64,000 nucleotides of DNA from Microbacterium fluvii (lineage in GTDB: Bacteria > Actinomycetota > Actinomycetes > Actinomycetales > Microbacteriaceae): assembly GCF_025515205.1 (NCBI RefSeq), contig NZ_JAOPFX010000004.1, positions 1 to 64,000 of the forward strand, given 5' to 3'. How positions within the stretch are numbered: position 1 is the first letter of the stretch; every line of letters begins with the position of its first letter. Below the pieces are notes generated by a model. That model had not been told where the DNA came from. It worked only from the letters and a program-made list of their open reading frames with translations, and made no database searches. Positions 27,389 to 37,834 of this stretch are shown in pieces. Both the position numbers and the translations under genes were made by a program.

Positions 27389-28012
27389 TCAGCGGACGGT
27401 GGCCCGGACGACCCGAGTCGGCTCTGCTAGCAGACCAGCGCCGACGACCTCGACGCGCGCGTTCGTGATCTTGAACTTGCGCAGCTGCTTCTCGGCCGCA
27501 GCGATCTCGTCGCCCGCGCTGGCGCCCTTCAGCAGAATGAGCTCCCCGCCGTCGCGAACCAGGGGAGCGGTGATCGGCACGAGCGTACGCAGAGCGCTCA
27601 CGGCACGAGCGGTTGCGGCATCGAGCACCGGACCGCGCTTCCAGTCCTCCGCACGCGCGCGCAGCACCTCGACGTTGTCAAGACCGAGCTCTGCGACCTG
27701 CTCCGAGAGCCAGGCCACGCGCCGCTCCATCGGCTCGATCAGAATCCACTCGACATCCGGTCGCGCGATCGCCAGGACGAGCCCGGGGAGACCGGCACCC
27801 GAACCCACATCGCCCACACGCCCTGAGAACAGGGGAGCGGCAGCCGCGCTGTTGAGCACGTGTCGCGACCAGATGCGCGGCGGCTCCAAGGGGCCGATAA
27901 GGCCACGTTCCTCACCATGCTCCGCGAGGGACGCCGTGAACTGACGAGCGACACCGATGCGGTCGCCGAAGATCTCGGCGGCGACGGAAGGTTCGGGCTC
28001 GATGTCGGGCAT
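27389..28012 (-). CDS. rsmG: 16S rRNA (guanine-527-N7) methyltransferase
   Basis: 207 residues from the ATG at 28012, with GAGGA eight bases upstream; the longer frame runs into a REP element. SAM-binding motif VGDVGSGAGLPGLVLAIARPD, preceded by GLIGPLEPPRIWSRHVLNSAA, then LIEPMERRVAWLSE and RAVSALRTLVPITAPLV. Methylates G527 in the decoding region of 16S rRNA; loss gives low-level streptomycin resistance in other bacteria. Classic neighbour of parA and khpB near the origin. Confidence 0.96.
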   Translation of the reverse strand: MPDIEPEPSVAAEIFGDRIGVARQFTASLAEHGEERGLIGPLEPPRIWSRHVLNSAAAAPLFSGRVGDVGSGAGLPGLVLAIARPDVEWILIEPMERRVAWLSEQVAELGLDNVEVLRARAEDWKRGPVLDAATARAVSALRTLVPITAPLVRDGGELILLKGASAGDEIAAAEKQLRKFKITNARVEVVGAGLLAEPTRVVRATVR

Positions 28013-28032
28013 CTGCGGGTCCTCGGAGTCGG

Positions 28033-28072
28033 GTGGTCTCGATACGCGTCGCTTCGCGACACTACTCGACCA
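28033..28072. repeat. REP-like palindrome (family B, diverged copy)
   Basis: GTGGTCTCGATACGCGTCGC then TTCGCGACACTACTCGACCA, inverted relative to the other copies. The stem bases differ (GTCGC/GCGAC instead of GCGGGC/GCCCGC) but pairing is preserved, which is what selection on structure would give. Between khpB and rsmG. Confidence 0.8.
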
Positions 28073-28113
28073 ACGGAAGGTGCGGAGGGGCTCCTCCAGA
28101 AGGGGAGCCACCC

Positions 28114-28129
28114 CGTCTCACGTGAAACT
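28114..28129. other. parS-like site 5, overlapping the khpB stop
   Basis: CGTCTCACGTGAAACT: one mismatch in the 14-base core (GTCTC for GTTTC). Its last bases are the stop codon of khpB (TAG at 28128-28130 on the minus strand). Confidence 0.75.
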
Positions 28130-28631
28130 ATCCGCGGCGGATCACCGTGTGACGGTCGGCGCCCTCACCGTACGATTCCGACACGAAGCCGCGCTCAGAC
28201 ACGATGTCATGCACCAGCTTGCGCTCGTAGCTCGACATCGCCGGGAGCGACGCCTGCGACGCACCCTCGTCGAGCCGCGAGATCGCGCGGTCGACCAGCA
28301 CGGCCAGCTCCTGCTGGCGTGCATCGCGCGATCCGCCGATGTCGAGGATCAGGCGCGAGAAGTGCCCGGTCTGGTTCTGCACGGCGATCCGGGTGAGCTC
28401 CTGCAGGGCCTGCACGGTGGTGGGGTCGGAGAGAACAGCGACGGATGCCGCGTCCTCCGCCTCGACCGACACGTACGCCCGCCCGCTGCGCACATCGAGT
28501 GCGAGGTCGCCGTCGATGTCGGCGATGTCGAGCAGACCCTCGAGGAAGTCGGCCGCGACGTCACCCTCGTGCTCGAGGTCGGCGACCGTGGGCTCGGTGC
28601 GCGGCTGGGTCGATGCGGAATCAGTGCTCAT
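28128..28631 (-). CDS. khpB: R3H-domain RNA-binding protein KhpB (Jag)
   Basis: 167 residues. An acidic start, a KH-like domain (about 20-95; DIDGDLALDVRSGRAYVSVEAEDAASVAVLSD) and a C-terminal R3H domain with YERKLVHDIV (R-x3-H) and VSESYGEGADRHTVIRR. It lacks the long N-terminal Jag domain of Firmicutes, as usual in actinobacteria. Binds RNA with KhpA; linked to cell elongation. Follows yidC in the conserved rpmH-rnpA-yidD-yidC-khpB-rsmG string. Confidence 0.92.
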   Translation of the reverse strand: MSTDSASTQPRTEPTVADLEHEGDVAADFLEGLLDIADIDGDLALDVRSGRAYVSVEAEDAASVAVLSDPTTVQALQELTRIAVQNQTGHFSRLILDIGGSRDARQQELAVLVDRAISRLDEGASQASLPAMSSYERKLVHDIVSERGFVSESYGEGADRHTVIRRG

Positions 28632-28670
28632 GGTGTTCCTTCGGATCAGGAGGAGGACGCCGGTGGGCGC

Positions 28671-29798
28671 TCAGGAGTTGTCGTCGGCAGAGCCGACGGC
28701 CCCGGCTCCGGGCTTGCGCTGTGCCTGCTTCTTGGCGCGCTGCTTGCTCATCGGCTGCTCACGCTTGGGAGCTGCGGCCTTGGCGGCCTCGGCCTCGCGG
28801 TACAGGCGCTCCTGCTCGGCCTGGTACTTCTCCATCGGCACGACCTTGCCGCTCGAGTCGAGCGCCTTGCCCTTGCGCGCCAGGCGCTCTTCGCGCTGCT
28901 TGGCGGCATCCGAGCCGGGGGTCGGCATCTCGCGGATCACGATGAACTGCTGGGCCATGGTCCACAGGTTCGAGACGAACCAGTAGATGACGACGCCGAG
29001 CGGGAAGAACACGCCCGAGAAGACGAAGGCGAAAGGCAGCACATAGAGCATGACCTTCTGCATCTGGTAGGCCTGGCCGGTCTTGGCCTCGGGGGAGAGG
29101 TTCTTCGAGATGATCTGCAGCTGAGTGAAGAACTGCGACGCGATCATGAGCACGACGAGGATCACCAGGATGACCACCGTGGCCTCCCAGCCCGAGGGCT
29201 TCTCCTGGATGGCCGCCATGAGCGACGTGTGCAGGGGAGCGACGCCGAACAGCTTCGCGTCGTAGAACTGCTTCGTCAGCTCAGCCGACAGCGCGCCGAC
29301 ACCGCCGACGCCGGCGAGAGCGTGCTTGGTGACATCACTCAGGGTGTAGAACAGCGCGAGGAAGACCGGCATCTGCACCAGCAGCGGGAGGCAGCTCGAG
29401 ACCGGCGTCGTCCCGTGCTTCTTGTACAGCGCCATCGTCTCGCGGCTCATCGCCTCGCGGGAGAGCTGGTCGCGCTTGCCCTTGTACTTGTCCTGGATCT
29501 TGCGCATCTCGGGCGCGAGCTCCATCATCTTGCGCTGGCTCTTGATCTGCCGCACGAACAGCGGGATCAGCGCGGCACGCACCACGATCACCAGACCGAT
29601 GATCGACAGCACCCACGTGGCGCCCTCGGCCGGCGGCATGCCGATGGCCGTGAACAGCCAGTGCCAGGCGACCAGCACGAGCTCGACAAGCCACTTCAGC
29701 GGCCAGAGGATCGTGCTGAACAGGTCGAAGCCGCCACCGGACGCCGCGTCCGTCGCCGTCGGCGACGGGGTGGCGGCGAGCAGAAGGTCAAAGCCCAC
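28671..29798 (-). CDS. yidC: Membrane protein insertase YidC/Oxa1
   Basis: 375 residues from a GTG at 29798. Five membrane helices; the hydrophilic-groove arginine region is in VVRAALIPLFVRQIKSQRKM, the cytoplasmic hairpin is EMRKIQDKYKGKRDQLSREAM, and PVSSCLPLLVQMPVFLALFY is the next family motif. The C-terminal 80 residues are a Lys/Ala-rich tail (KREQPMSKQRAKKQAQRKP) that may touch the ribosome. Inserts membrane proteins alone or with SecYEG. Three bases after yidD. Confidence 0.96.
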   Translation of the reverse strand: MGFDLLLAATPSPTATDAASGGGFDLFSTILWPLKWLVELVLVAWHWLFTAIGMPPAEGATWVLSIIGLVIVVRAALIPLFVRQIKSQRKMMELAPEMRKIQDKYKGKRDQLSREAMSRETMALYKKHGTTPVSSCLPLLVQMPVFLALFYTLSDVTKHALAGVGGVGALSAELTKQFYDAKLFGVAPLHTSLMAAIQEKPSGWEATVVILVILVVLMIASQFFTQLQIISKNLSPEAKTGQAYQMQKVMLYVLPFAFVFSGVFFPLGVVIYWFVSNLWTMAQQFIVIREMPTPGSDAAKQREERLARKGKALDSSGKVVPMEKYQAEQERLYREAEAAKAAAPKREQPMSKQRAKKQAQRKPGAGAVGSADDNS

Positions 29799-29801
29799 GG
29801 A

Positions 29802-30152
29802 TCAGTCCTTTCGGGAGGGCACGACGAAACCGTGTCTGGTCAGGTCGTGCCGGAAGTGCGCGTGCGCGGGAACGTCGTCGACGCCGCCCTGTGCCCACGG
29901 ATGACACCGCGCGAGCCGGGCGGCGGCCATCGCCGTGCCCTTCACCGCGCCATGCTGCTGAACCGCCCCGACCGCATACGCGGAGCAGGACGGGAAGTAC
30001 TTGCACACGTCGCCGTACGTGTGCGAGATCGTGGCGCGGTAGCCGTGGAGCACGGCGAGCAGCGCATTGCGCGGCAGCAGAGGGATGCTGCGCACGGCGT
30101 CGGAGGGATCGAATCGGGCCGTGCCGAGTGCGGTCGACGGAAGAACACTCAT
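29802..30152 (-). CDS. yidD: Membrane protein insertion efficiency factor YidD
   Basis: 116 residues from the ATG at 30152, which overlaps the rnpA stop (ATGA). The conserved block is GYRATISHTYGDVCKYFPSCSAYAVGAVQQHGAVKGTAMAAAR with its cysteines, then RCHPWAQGGVDDVP. The start 21 bases earlier is less likely because the ATGA coupling is lost. Helps YidC-dependent insertion at the inner membrane. Confidence 0.95.
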   Translation of the reverse strand: MSVLPSTALGTARFDPSDAVRSIPLLPRNALLAVLHGYRATISHTYGDVCKYFPSCSAYAVGAVQQHGAVKGTAMAAARLARCHPWAQGGVDDVPAHAHFRHDLTRHGFVVPSRKD

Positions 30153-30484
30153 GCGCTTCTCCGCACGAGACACCGCTGCACTTCTTCGCGCAGATCTGCG
30201 AAGGGCGTGGTGGCCGCCGAGGGGAGCGCACGGATCACGATGTCCGATCCGCTGCGCACGCCGGGCAGCGACTCTGCGCAGATCGCCTTCAGGCGACGGC
30301 GCACCGTGTTGCGCACGACGGCCGAGCCGACCTGCTTGCTCACGATGAACCCGAAGCGCGCGTCACGCGCATCGGACGTGGAGACCACGTAGGTGACGGT
30401 GTTCGGCGCGGCACAGCGGCGGCCCCGGCGGACGACGGCCTTGTACTCCGATCCGCGGGTGAGTCGGTGCGGCCGAGCGAGCAC
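30149..30484 (-). CDS. rnpA: Ribonuclease P protein component
   Basis: 111 residues from a GTG at 30484 (MLARPHRLTRGSEYKAVVRRG). The RNR-type motif appears as VVRNTVRRRLKAI, preceded by RFGFIVSKQVGSA. It assists the RNase P RNA in maturing tRNA 5' ends. Eight bases after rpmH; the longer open frame to 30640 is only the rpmH shadow. Overlaps yidD by four bases. Confidence 0.96.
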   Translation of the reverse strand: MLARPHRLTRGSEYKAVVRRGRRCAAPNTVTYVVSTSDARDARFGFIVSKQVGSAVVRNTVRRRLKAICAESLPGVRSGSDIVIRALPSAATTPFADLREEVQRCLVRRSA

Positions 30485-30492
30485 CGCTCGGC

Positions 30493-30630
30493 TCAGGCCG
30501 AGAGCTCGGTGCGGCCCTTGGCGCGGCGTGCCGAGAGGATGGCGCGGCCGGCGCGGGTGCGCATGCGGGCGCGGAAGCCGTGCTTCTTGGCGCGACGACG
30601 GTTGTTGGGCTGGTAGGTGCGCTTGCTCAT
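30493..30630 (-). CDS. rpmH: Large-subunit ribosomal protein bL34
   Basis: 45 residues: [39 protein letters not shown] and a short RTELSA end. Almost all basic, as the family is. ATG at 30630, with GGGAT/GTGATCCCTC leader. First gene of the block reading away from the origin, divergent from dnaA across the 306-base origin-side spacer. Confidence 0.97.
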   Translation of the reverse strand: MSKRTYQPNNRRRAKKHGFRARMRTRAGRAILSARRAKGRTELSA

Positions 30631-30936
30631 GAGGGATCACTTCCGGATCAGGATGTCACCGGGACGCTCGGCCGGAGACGACGTTCAGGGACCGGCCATA
30701 GGGCACAGGTCAACCGATTAAGGGTACGTCGAGGAAGCGGAATACTCAAAACGAGACCGCCGGCGTGCACATTATCCCCAGCCTGTGAACAGTCTCTGGA
30801 AGTGACACGCGGCCCGGATCTACAGTGGAGTTTGCTCCTTCGGCACGCGCTGACTAGCGTTGCTCCGGCAGTTATCCACAGGCTGCACGCTCCCGCGACG
30901 TCGGTCAGAGGCGTGCACTTTCGTCCCGGGGGGACC
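30631..30936. promoter_or_regulatory. rpmH-dnaA spacer with DnaA boxes (left part of the origin region)
   Basis: About 306 bases without a gene. It contains one perfect DnaA box TTATCCACA (30872-30880), a near match TTATCCCCA (30772-30780) and a weaker TGTGAACAG (30784-30792). It must hold the rpmH promoter to the left and the dnaA promoter to the right; boxes in front of dnaA usually mediate its autoregulation. The dnaA ribosome-binding region is GGGGGGA directly before the ATG. Confidence 0.75.
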
Positions 30937-32370
30937 ATGTCACACCAGGAACTTCCCGACGTCCCCGTCTGGGACGCCGTGCTCCGCGAACTCGACGCCG
31001 ACGAGCGCGTCACTCCGCAGCTGCAGGGGTTCCTGAGTCTCGCCGTGCCGCAGGGCGTCATGGGCGGCACGCTCTACCTCGACGTCCCCAACGACCTGAC
31101 CGCCGCGCAGATCAACAAGCGCATGCGCGCGCCCATTCTCGAAGCGCTCTCCCGCGTCGAGCCGCTGCTCCAAGGCGACGCGGCCGCGACCTTCCGCGTC
31201 GTGGTCAACCCCGACCTCGCAGACTCGCACCTCACGGCTCCGATCCCGGTGCAGTCGCCGATCGAGGCGCCCGTTCCGGCACCCGCACCGCGGTCTCCGC
31301 TCGAAGAGACCGCCGACCCGCTGCCGATCTCGCGCAGCGACACCCGGCTCAACCCCAAGTACACGTTCGACAACTTCGTCATCGGGCAGTCGAACCGCTT
31401 CGCGCACGCGGCCGCCGTCGCCGTGGCCGAAGCTCCGGCCAAGGCCTACAACCCGCTGTTCATCTACGGCGACTCCGGCCTGGGCAAGACCCACCTGCTG
31501 CACGCGATCGGCGATTACGCCATGAGCCTGTATTCCGGCATCCGCGTCCGCTACGTCTCGAGCGAAGAGTTCACCAACGACTTCATCAACTCGATCGCCA
31601 ACAACCGCGGCTCCGCCTTCCAGGCCCGCTACCGCGATGTCGACATCCTGCTGATCGACGACATCCAGTTCCTGCAGGGGCGTGCCGAGACGCAGGAGGC
31701 GTTCTTCCACACGTTCAACACGCTCCACGACCACGACAAGCAGGTCGTGATCACGAGCGATCTTCCCCCCAAGCAGCTGACGGGCTTCGAAGACCGCATG
31801 CGCAGCCGCTTCGAGTGGGGTCTCATCACCGACGTTCAGGCCCCCGACCTCGAGACCCGCATCGCGATCCTGCGCAAGAAGGCGCAGAGCGAGCGACTGC
31901 ACATCCCCGACGAGGTGCTCGAATACATCGCGACCGTCGTCTCGAGCAACATCCGTGAACTCGAGGGCGCCCTCATCCGCGTCTCGGCGTTCGCGAGCCT
32001 CAACAGGTCCGAGCTCGACATGTCGCTGGCCCAGACCGTGCTGCGCGACATCGTCGATCAGGACGACGCGAACGTCATCTCGCCGACCGACATCATCACG
32101 GCGACGGCCAATTACTTCAAGCTCACCGTCGACGACCTCTACGGCTCCAGCCGCTCGCAGGCCGTCGCCATCGCGAGGCAGATCGCGATGTACCTCTGCC
32201 GTGAGCGCACGAACCTCTCACTGCCCAAGATCGGGCAGCTGTTCGGCAACCGCGACCACACCACCGTGATGTACGCGTACAAGAAGATCAGCGACCTCAT
32301 GAAGGAGCGCCGCTCGATCTACAACCAGGTGACCGAGATCACCACGCAGCTGGGCCGCACCGGCCGCTGA
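30937..32370 (+). CDS. dnaA: Chromosomal replication initiator DnaA
   Basis: 477 residues from the ATG at 30937; the upstream extension of the frame is not coding. Domain I about 1-90, a short Pro/Ala-rich domain II (about 95-130), the AAA+ domain III with Walker [18 protein letters not shown] and Walker [13 protein letters not shown], the sensor region SDLPPKQL, and domain IV with the box-reading signature [17 protein letters not shown]. Melts the origin and loads the helicase. Boxes lie on both sides of the gene. Confidence 0.98.
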   Translation: MSHQELPDVPVWDAVLRELDADERVTPQLQGFLSLAVPQGVMGGTLYLDVPNDLTAAQINKRMRAPILEALSRVEPLLQGDAAATFRVVVNPDLADSHLTAPIPVQSPIEAPVPAPAPRSPLEETADPLPISRSDTRLNPKYTFDNFVIGQSNRFAHAAAVAVAEAPAKAYNPLFIYGDSGLGKTHLLHAIGDYAMSLYSGIRVRYVSSEEFTNDFINSIANNRGSAFQARYRDVDILLIDDIQFLQGRAETQEAFFHTFNTLHDHDKQVVITSDLPPKQLTGFEDRMRSRFEWGLITDVQAPDLETRIAILRKKAQSERLHIPDEVLEYIATVVSSNIRELEGALIRVSAFASLNRSELDMSLAQTVLRDIVDQDDANVISPTDIITATANYFKLTVDDLYGSSRSQAVAIARQIAMYLCRERTNLSLPKIGQLFGNRDHTTVMYAYKKISDLMKERRSIYNQVTEITTQLGRTGR

Positions 32371-32771
32371 CCCGCATCGCCGCGACACATGCCGCAGAAA
32401 GTCCTTGACAGCGGCTCGGCGGTGGCCCCATCATGTGCGTTCTTCACAGTGTGGAAAACTTGTGGATAACTCGCGGATGCTGCGGAAACCTGTGAACGAC
32501 ACGCCTTCGGCTGTGGAAGAGCCCCCTCGCATCGACAAGGGCCGTCCGCATCCCCTCCGCAGCACGTCCACATCTCACAACGATGTAGTTTCCCTGTCGC
32601 GACTGGGATCGCGACAGTTATCCACAGTTTCCACAGCTGTTAACAACATGACAGAGATCTCTTCATGAAGACCCCGCCCGATCACCTCGACGGCGAACGA
32701 GCCGCCCTTGGGGCGCACGGCATGACGGGCACTAGCATGGGAGACCCCAGCTCGATGTCAAGGGAGCGTCC
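32371..32771. other. oriC: Replication origin oriC (dnaA-dnaN spacer)
   Basis: A 401-base gene-free stretch. Perfect DnaA boxes TGTGGATAA (32461-32469) and TTATCCACA (32618-32626), with near matches TGTGGAAAA (32450-32458), TGTGAACGA (32491-32499), TGTGGAAGA (32512-32520) and GTTTCCACA (32627-32635). A 9-base hairpin at 32594-32617 directly precedes the densest pair. The least GC-rich part is 32636-32670 (GTTAACAACATGACAGAG), a possible unwinding element. GTG of dnaN follows with AGGGAG upstream. Confidence 0.9.
32594..32617. repeat. Perfect hairpin inside oriC
   Basis: CTGTCGCGA (32594-32602), six-base loop CTGGGA, exact inverse TCGCGACAG (32609-32617), followed without a gap by TTATCCACA. 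It could act as a dnaA terminator or as an origin element; the sequence alone does not decide. Confidence 0.8.
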
Positions 32772-33923
32772 GTGAAGTTCCACGTCAACCGCGATGTGTT
32801 CAGCGAGGCTGTGTCGTTCGTCGTCAAGCTTCTGCCGCAGCGCAATCCGCAGCCGATCCTCGCCGGCGTGCTGATCGAGGCATCGGATTCCGGGCTGTCG
32901 CTCTCGGCCTTCGACTACGAGGCGTCGGCTCGTACGACGATCGAGGCCACGGTCGACGACGAGGGCACGATCCTCGTGCACGGCCGCCTGCTCTCCGAGA
33001 TCGCGAGCCGTCTGCCCAACGCCCCCATCCAGATCGAGGTCGACGACGACGGAGCCGTCGTGCTCACGTGCGGCTCCGCCCGATTCACGCTCGCGTCGAT
33101 GCCGGTGCAGGAATACCCGGCGATCCCCGAGGTCACGGGTCACTCCGGACTCGTCCCCGCCGAGGACTTCGCCACCGCCATCGCCCAGGTCGCGTTCGCG
33201 GCCTCGCGCGACGACGTCACTCCCGTGCTCACCGGCGTGCAGCTGGAAGTCAGCGACACGACGCTGAGCCTGGTCGCCACCGACCGCTATCGGGTCGCGC
33301 TGCGCGAGATCCCGTGGGACGGCGGCGCGGCCGCGTCGGGCGAGACGCTCACCGCACTCGTTCCGGCGCGCACGCTCACCGAGGTCGGCAAGACCTTCGC
33401 GCACTCCGGCGACATCTCGATCGCCTTCTCCGGCAGCGGCGACCGCGAGATCATCGCCTTCACCGCCGGCAACAAGACCGTCACGTCGCTGCTGATCAAG
33501 GGCAACTTCCCGCCGGTGCGGCGTCTGTTCCCCGAGCAGACCGACCACCAGGCGGTCGTCAACACCGCCGAGCTCGTCGAGGCGGTGCGGCGCGTCTCGC
33601 TCGTGCTCGACCGGTCGGCGCCGCTGCGGTTCACCTTCACCTCCGACGGAGTCTCGATGGATGCGTCTGGCACCGAGCAGGCACGTGCCTCCGAGTCGGT
33701 CGACGCGGTGCTCACCGGTGACGACGTCACCCTCGGGCTCAACCCGCAGTACCTCACCGAGTCGCTCGGCGCCGTGCGCAGCGAGTTCGTGCGGGTGACC
33801 TTCACCTCCAGCGACAACGCCAACAAGCTCAGCCCCGTGCTGATCACACCGCAGACCTCGGTCGACAAGGGCGGCGAGCAGTCGTTCCGCTACCTGCTGC
33901 AGCCGAACCTGCTGCTGCGCTGA
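32772..33923 (+). CDS. dnaN: DNA polymerase III beta subunit (sliding clamp)
   Basis: 383 residues from a GTG at 32772 with AGGGAG seven bases upstream. Three clamp domains of about 125 residues each; motifs include KLLPQRNPQPILAGVLIEA, TGVQLEVSDTTLSLVATDRYRVA and the C-terminal SPVLITP before the last strand. Forms the dimeric ring that tethers the polymerase. Second gene of the dnaA-dnaN-recF order. Confidence 0.97.
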   Translation: MKFHVNRDVFSEAVSFVVKLLPQRNPQPILAGVLIEASDSGLSLSAFDYEASARTTIEATVDDEGTILVHGRLLSEIASRLPNAPIQIEVDDDGAVVLTCGSARFTLASMPVQEYPAIPEVTGHSGLVPAEDFATAIAQVAFAASRDDVTPVLTGVQLEVSDTTLSLVATDRYRVALREIPWDGGAAASGETLTALVPARTLTEVGKTFAHSGDISIAFSGSGDREIIAFTAGNKTVTSLLIKGNFPPVRRLFPEQTDHQAVVNTAELVEAVRRVSLVLDRSAPLRFTFTSDGVSMDASGTEQARASESVDAVLTGDDVTLGLNPQYLTESLGAVRSEFVRVTFTSSDNANKLSPVLITPQTSVDKGGEQSFRYLLQPNLLLR

Positions 33924-33961
33924 CGGGAAGGCGTGTCGGCATCGGTCATTAGGCTTGTGCG

Positions 33962-35125
33962 GTGATCGTCGAGCACCTGAGCCTCGTGGACTTCCGCAAC
34001 TATGCGGCAGCCGATGTGGCCCTCGGTGCCGGCCCCAACGTGTTCGTCGGCCGCAACGGGCAGGGAAAGACCAATCTCGCCGAGGCGATCGCGTTCTTCG
34101 CGACGCTCGGCTCGCATCGGGTGTCGGCCGATGCCCCGATGGTGCGCGACGGAGCCGAGTTCGCGATCGTGCGGGCCCGGCTCGGCCATGGCGAACGCCG
34201 CGTGCTGCTCGAGGCCCAGGTCAATCGCCAGGGATCCAACAAAGCGCGCGTCAACGGCGCCGCCGTGAAGACCGCCGAACTGCCCCGGTACGCGGCCGTC
34301 GTGCTGTTCGCCCCTGAAGACCTTCAGATCGTGCGCGGCGACCCGTCGGCACGACGCAGATTCGCCGACCAGTTGCTGATCCAGCGCTCGCCGCGCATGT
34401 CAGCGGTGCTCGCCGACTACGACCGCGTGCTCAAGCAGCGCACAGCGCTGCTCAAGTCGGCCAGGGCACGCGGCATCCGCGGCGAGGCGCTGTCGACCCT
34501 CGAGGTGTGGGACGACAAGCTGGTCGACCTCGGCACCCAGGTGATCCGGGCCCGGCTGGCACTCGCCGACGAGCTGTCGGCCCCCCTGGCCCACGCGTAC
34601 ACCGCGATCGCCGGCGCCGACCATCGGCCGGAGGCGCAGTGGGTGCTCTCGGTGGGCGGTGCCGATGCCGAAGACGGCGACGATTCGACGGCGCAGACGA
34701 CGGATGCTGCAACCGCCGACATCGCGGGCCTCTTCCGTGCGGCGCTCGCTGCCAGACGCGGCGCCGAACTCGAGCGAGGGCTCACGCTCGTCGGACCCCA
34801 CCGCGACGACCTGCTGCTGCGGGTGCGCGGACTGCCGGTGAAGGGCTACGCGTCGCACGGGGAGTCCTGGTCGGTCGCCCTCGCTCTGCGACTCGCCTCG
34901 GCCGAGCTGCTGCGGGCCGATTCTCCGCTGGGAGACCCCATCCTGATCCTCGACGACGTCTTCGCCGAGCTCGACGCCGATCGTCGGCAGCGGCTGGCGG
35001 GTCTCGCGGCCGACTACGAGCAGGTCATCGTAACGGCCGCGGTCGAAGCCGACGTGCCCGAGGCGCTGCGCGCGCAGGTCGTGCGCGTGGAGGCGGGTCG
35101 CATTCTGGAGCAGACCGATGCCTGA
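33962..35125 (+). CDS. recF: DNA replication/repair protein RecF
   Basis: 387 residues from a GTG at 33962. SMC-like ATPase: Walker A FVGRNGQGKTNLAEAIAFFA (about 27-46), VLFAPEDLQIVRGDPSARRRF, signature and Walker B SPLGDPILILDDVFAELD and RRQRLAGLA. Loads RecA at gaps through RecO/RecR. Ends eight bases inside the next gene. Confidence 0.96.
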   Translation: MIVEHLSLVDFRNYAAADVALGAGPNVFVGRNGQGKTNLAEAIAFFATLGSHRVSADAPMVRDGAEFAIVRARLGHGERRVLLEAQVNRQGSNKARVNGAAVKTAELPRYAAVVLFAPEDLQIVRGDPSARRRFADQLLIQRSPRMSAVLADYDRVLKQRTALLKSARARGIRGEALSTLEVWDDKLVDLGTQVIRARLALADELSAPLAHAYTAIAGADHRPEAQWVLSVGGADAEDGDDSTAQTTDAATADIAGLFRAALAARRGAELERGLTLVGPHRDDLLLRVRGLPVKGYASHGESWSVALALRLASAELLRADSPLGDPILILDDVFAELDADRRQRLAGLAADYEQVIVTAAVEADVPEALRAQVVRVEAGRILEQTDA

Positions 35126-35627
35126 CCCGCAGCCGGGCGAGGGCGCGGCGGACGCCGTCCCCGAGACGGTCAGCACGTACCTGCGCCTGCGGGGACTCGC
35201 CCCGTCGGCACGCACCTTCCGCCGCCGGAAGCGGCGCGCCGTCGACGACGAGCACCAGCCGTTCACCGCGGGTCGCGACCCGCGCGGACTCGGCGATGTG
35301 CTCGCGAGCGTGACGAGGGAGGCGGGCTGGGAGTCCGCCCTCGCCCGCGAAGACGTCGTGCGCACGTGGGACGAGGTGGCCGGCGCCGACACGGCGAAGC
35401 ACACGCGTCCGGTGGCCTTCACCGACGGAACGCTGACGGTTCAGGCCGACTCGACGGCGTGGGCGAAGCAGCTGCAGATCATGCGCGCGCAGATCCTGTC
35501 GGAGATCATCCGGAGGTTCCCCGAAGCAGGGGTCGAGAGCATCCGTTTCATCGGGCCTGACGTCCCCTCCTGGAAATGGGGTCCCAGAGCCATTCCAGGC
35601 CGGGGCCCGCGCGATACCTACGGCTGA
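35118..35627 (+). CDS. DUF721/DciA-family protein, probable helicase loader
   Basis: 169 residues. A basic start with AARTFRRRKRRAVDD-like content, then the DUF721 core VTREAGWESALAREDVVRTWDEVAG, HTRPVAFTDGTLTVQADSTAWAKQLQIM and IRRFPEAGVESIRFIGP. Members of this family (Rv0004 in M. tuberculosis) interact with the replicative helicase DnaB and are thought to deliver it to the origin in bacteria without DnaC. Overlaps recF by eight bases, so coupled; followed by gyrB after 125 bases. Confidence 0.88.
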   Translation: MPDPQPGEGAADAVPETVSTYLRLRGLAPSARTFRRRKRRAVDDEHQPFTAGRDPRGLGDVLASVTREAGWESALAREDVVRTWDEVAGADTAKHTRPVAFTDGTLTVQADSTAWAKQLQIMRAQILSEIIRRFPEAGVESIRFIGPDVPSWKWGPRAIPGRGPRDTYG

Positions 35628-35713
35628 GACACGTCCTGGACCCTCCGACGGAATTCCATCGCGCCACAGGGGCGCGGAAGGGCCGCGCGGAGGCCTCCGG
35701 TTGATAGACTTGA

Positions 35714-37792
<2,079 letters not shown>

Positions 37793-37834
37793 CCCGAAGG
37801 CTGACCAGGACCCGCGACGAACGGAAGAGAAGAC

